Source: JAVBOF01 sp031550915
Lineage (GTDB): Bacteria > Bacillota > Clostridia > Christensenellales > MGBC116941
DNA: 7,820 nucleotides
Reading direction: 5' to 3'
NCBI GenBank assembly: GCA_031550915.1
Contig: JAVBOF010000050.1
Coordinates: 1-7,820 of the forward strand
Both the position numbers and the translations under genes were made by a program. Each line of letters opens with the position of its first letter. The stretch's first letter is position 1. Positions 5,759 to 7,820 of this stretch are shown here, one piece after another. The notes under the pieces are model-generated. The model did not search any database. It was not told the origin of the DNA and saw nothing but the letters and a program-made list of their open reading frames with translations.

Positions 5759-7297
5759 ATGAAAAAGCGGGCTTTTATTTCGGTTTCAGACAAACAGGGG
5801 ATCGTCGAATTTGCAAAAGAGATCGATGGTCTCGGCTACCAGATCATATCTACCGGTGGTACGGCAAAAACACTGAAGGATAATGGCATAGATGTGACGG
5901 AGGTCAGTGAGATAACGGGCTTTCCGGAATGCTTGGACGGCAGGGTAAAGACCTTGCACCCCAAGATACACGCGGGGATCTTGGCAATGCGCGAAAAGAA
6001 AGAGCATATGGATAAGCTTAGAGAGTTGAAGATAGATCCGATAGACATAGTTGTAGTAAACCTTTACCCGTTTAAAGAGACTATCCAAAAGCCGGAAGTC
6101 ACTTTGGAAGAAGCGATAGAGAATATAGATATCGGAGGTCCATCCATGCTGCGCGGGGCTGCAAAAAACTGGCAGGATGTTACCGTTATCGTAGATAAAG
6201 AAGATTACCCGAAGGTAATAGACGAGATAAAGAAAGCCGGAGAGGTTTCTAAAGAAACGAAATTCGTCCTGTGCACTAAGGTTTTTGAGCATACGGCGGC
6301 ATACGACGCAATGATAGCGCAATACCTGCAAAAGGTTAACCGCAATGAATTCCCAGAGAAACTGACCTTGACCTTTGAGAAAGTTCAGGATATGCGCTAT
6401 GGCGAGTATCATCACCAAAAGGCGGTATATTATAATAAGATAGTTATGCCGGGAGGTTATCTGCACGACGCCGTACAGCTGCACGGCAAAGAGCTTTCAT
6501 ACAACAATATCGGCGACGCAAACGGTGCGCTGGATCTTTTGCGGGAATTTGGAGATGAACCCGCGTGCGTTGCGATAAAGCATGCTAATCCGTGTGGCGT
6601 AGCAACGGGAAGCACTATATTTGAGGCATACCAAAAGGCTTATGAATGCGATCCGGTATCTATATTCGGGGGAATCGTCGCTTTGAACGGTGCTGTTGGC
6701 GCGGATACCGCTAAAGAGTTGGAAAAGACATTTTTGGAGATAATTATAGCGCCGGAATTCAGCGCCGAGGCGCTGGAGATATTGCAACAGAAGAAAAACA
6801 TCCGCCTGATGAAACTTGCGGATATCAACAAACCGGCTTTGAATGAATATGAATTGAAGACAGTCTACGGTGGTGTTTTGCTGCAGGATATGAACACCCG
6901 CCTGCTGGATGGCAAATTATCGGTGGCAACAAAACGCGTGCCGACCGAAGAAGAATTGGGAGATCTGAATTTTGCATGGAAGGTAGTAAAACATGTAAAA
7001 TCCAACGCTATCGTTATCGCAAAGAACGGGCAGACCCTTGGTATAGGGCCTGGGCAGACGAACCGCATCTGGGCGGCGGAGATAGCTTGCGAAAGAAGCG
7101 GAGCCAAGGCATTGGGCGCCGTTATGGCAAGTGATGCATTCTTCCCGTTTTGCGATTCCGTGGATGTTGCGGCAAAAGCCGGCGTCAGCGCAATAATACA
7201 GCCGGGCGGCTCGATAAGAGACGAAGAGAGCATATTGGCATGCGACAGGCATAATATTGCAATGGTATTTACAAACATGAGGCATTTCAAGCATTAA
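5759..7297 (+). CDS. purH: Bifunctional AICAR transformylase/IMP cyclohydrolase
   Basis: Carries out the last two steps to IMP: formylation of AICAR, then ring closure. It has 512 residues, the usual size. The N-terminal cyclohydrolase (MGS-like fold, about 1-195) shows SVSDKQGIVEFA, STGGTAKTL, GFPECLDGRVKTLHPKIH, NLYPF and IDIGGPSMLRGAAKN. The C-terminal transformylase has the catalytic Lys274-His275 pair in AIKHANPCG, SNAIV with GIGPGQTNRIW, and the closing PGGSIRDEE. One deviation is seen: the normally very conserved RYGENPHQ reads RYGEYHHQ (213-220), keeping the final His-Gln. The start is ATG, with GGAGGAG (5744-5750) 8 bases upstream. It is part of the purE-purD operon, 18 bases after purN. 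Confidence 0.96.
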   Translation: MKKRAFISVSDKQGIVEFAKEIDGLGYQIISTGGTAKTLKDNGIDVTEVSEITGFPECLDGRVKTLHPKIHAGILAMREKKEHMDKLRELKIDPIDIVVVNLYPFKETIQKPEVTLEEAIENIDIGGPSMLRGAAKNWQDVTVIVDKEDYPKVIDEIKKAGEVSKETKFVLCTKVFEHTAAYDAMIAQYLQKVNRNEFPEKLTLTFEKVQDMRYGEYHHQKAVYYNKIVMPGGYLHDAVQLHGKELSYNNIGDANGALDLLREFGDEPACVAIKHANPCGVATGSTIFEAYQKAYECDPVSIFGGIVALNGAVGADTAKELEKTFLEIIIAPEFSAEALEILQQKKNIRLMKLADINKPALNEYELKTVYGGVLLQDMNTRLLDGKLSVATKRVPTEEELGDLNFAWKVVKHVKSNAIVIAKNGQTLGIGPGQTNRIWAAEIACERSGAKALGAVMASDAFFPFCDSVDVAAKAGVSAIIQPGGSIRDEESILACDRHNIAMVFTNMRHFKH

Positions 7298-7316
7298 TCG
7301 TGAGAGGGGTGGCTAT

Positions 7317-7784
7317 TTGAAGGTTTTAGTTGTTGGTGGGGGCGGCAGAGAGCACGCCTTGGTTTGGAAACTAAAGCAAAGTAAAAGGGTTGAAAAAATA
7401 TATTGCGCTCCGGGTAACGGAGGGATTGCCGCAGATGCGGAATGTGTTGATATCAAAGCGGATGAAGTAGATCAGTTGGTGGTTTTTGCAGCAAAGGAGA
7501 AAATAGACATGGTTGTTGTTGCGCCAGACGGTCCGCTTGCGCTAGGTCTTGTAGATAAGCTGGAGGAAGTTGGCATTAGGGCGTTTGGACCGAGAGCTCT
7601 TGCCGCCAAAATTGAATATAGCAAGGCTTTCAGCAAAAAACTCATGGAAAAATATGAGATACCCACATCCTGGTATGAAGTGTTTTCTGATTACATAACA
7701 GCCCTAAGCTATATCAAGCGCAAGGGTTTTCCGCTTGTAATAAAGGCAGACGGGCTTTCTCTGGGAAAGGGTGTTATAATATGA
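7317..7784 (+). CDS. purD: GAR synthetase, N-terminal part, cut by in-frame TGA
   Basis: Phosphoribosylamine-glycine ligase, which joins glycine to phosphoribosylamine using ATP. The N-terminal domain has VVGGGGREHA (5-14), APGNGG near 32-37, and VVAPDGPLALG near 67-77. SKAFSKKLM starts the ATP-grasp region, which breaks off at IKADGLSLGKGVII. Full PurD is about 420 residues; the frame stops at residue 155 with TGA (7782-7784). After the TGA the same frame continues as DSYDQGKQALSS to the window end at 7820, resembling the PurD segment that follows this motif. So the gene is interrupted rather than short by design. Causes could be a nonsense mutation, a sequence error, or less likely UGA recoding. 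Start is TTG with GAGAGGGG upstream. A 155-residue product would lack most of the ATP-grasp site and be inactive. Confidence 0.88.
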   Translation: MKVLVVGGGGREHALVWKLKQSKRVEKIYCAPGNGGIAADAECVDIKADEVDQLVVFAAKEKIDMVVVAPDGPLALGLVDKLEEVGIRAFGPRALAAKIEYSKAFSKKLMEKYEIPTSWYEVFSDYITALSYIKRKGFPLVIKADGLSLGKGVII

Positions 7785-7820
7785 GATTCCTACGATCAGG
7801 GAAAGCAAGCCCTATCTTCG

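Noticed and set aside
5738..5761. purN and purH lie in the same frame separated only by a TGA, suggesting a purN-purH fusion or TGA recoding.
   Set aside because: A strong ribosome binding site and ATG for purH sit in the 18-base gap, both proteins have normal ends, and TGG is used for tryptophan, so the TGA is an ordinary stop.
5786..6484. A 232-residue minus-strand open frame opposite purH.
   Set aside because: It mirrors the purH coding frame, its translation has no family motif I recognise, and the PurH protein on the other strand is unambiguous.

Overview
This window reads as a chromosomal stretch from a Gram-positive, clostridial-type bacterium (Bacillota, probably class Clostridia). 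The grounds are strong AGGAGG-like ribosome binding sites, frequent ATA isoleucine codons, TTG start codons, a B. subtilis-type PurF with conserved Fe-S cysteines, and the purE-F-M-N-H-D gene order. No genus can be named from the sequence. Every gene is on the + strand. I see no mobile elements, CRISPR arrays, tRNAs or rRNAs.

Layout. Positions 88-1131 encode an MreB/Mbl-type actin homologue that organises cell-wall growth. It is closed by a clear intrinsic terminator (1149-1171). A new transcription unit starts from an extended -10 promoter at about 1234-1242, which overlaps a perfect inverted repeat, and reads an OGG1-type 8-oxoguanine DNA glycosylase (1272-2135). A consensus-quality promoter (TTGACA-N17-TACGAT, 2168-2196) then starts a de novo purine operon: purE (2228-2722), purF (2761-4092), purM (4107-5126), purN (5123-5740), purH (5759-7297) and the beginning of purD (7317 onward). 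Gaps are 38 bp or less and purM/purN overlap by 4 bp.

The operon supplies PRPP amidotransferase (PurF), GAR synthetase (PurD), GAR transformylase (PurN), AIR synthetase (PurM), the N5-CAIR mutase (PurE) and the last two steps to IMP (PurH). The purC gene, which often sits between purE and purF in clostridial clusters, is not there. No purK, purL or purQ is visible before the window ends.

Two genes are abnormal. The PurF reading frame lacks the N-terminal Cys-Gly that makes the catalytic nucleophile of its glutaminase half, and its glutamine-binding residues have also diverged, while the PRPP-binding half and the Fe-S cysteines look intact. It therefore looks like a PurF that cannot hydrolyse glutamine and may rely on free ammonia or a partner in trans. 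The purD frame is cut by an in-frame TGA after residue 155, at a position where I recall clostridial PurD proteins often having Cys, with PurD-like sequence continuing in the same frame to the window edge. These two are the main points for follow-up.
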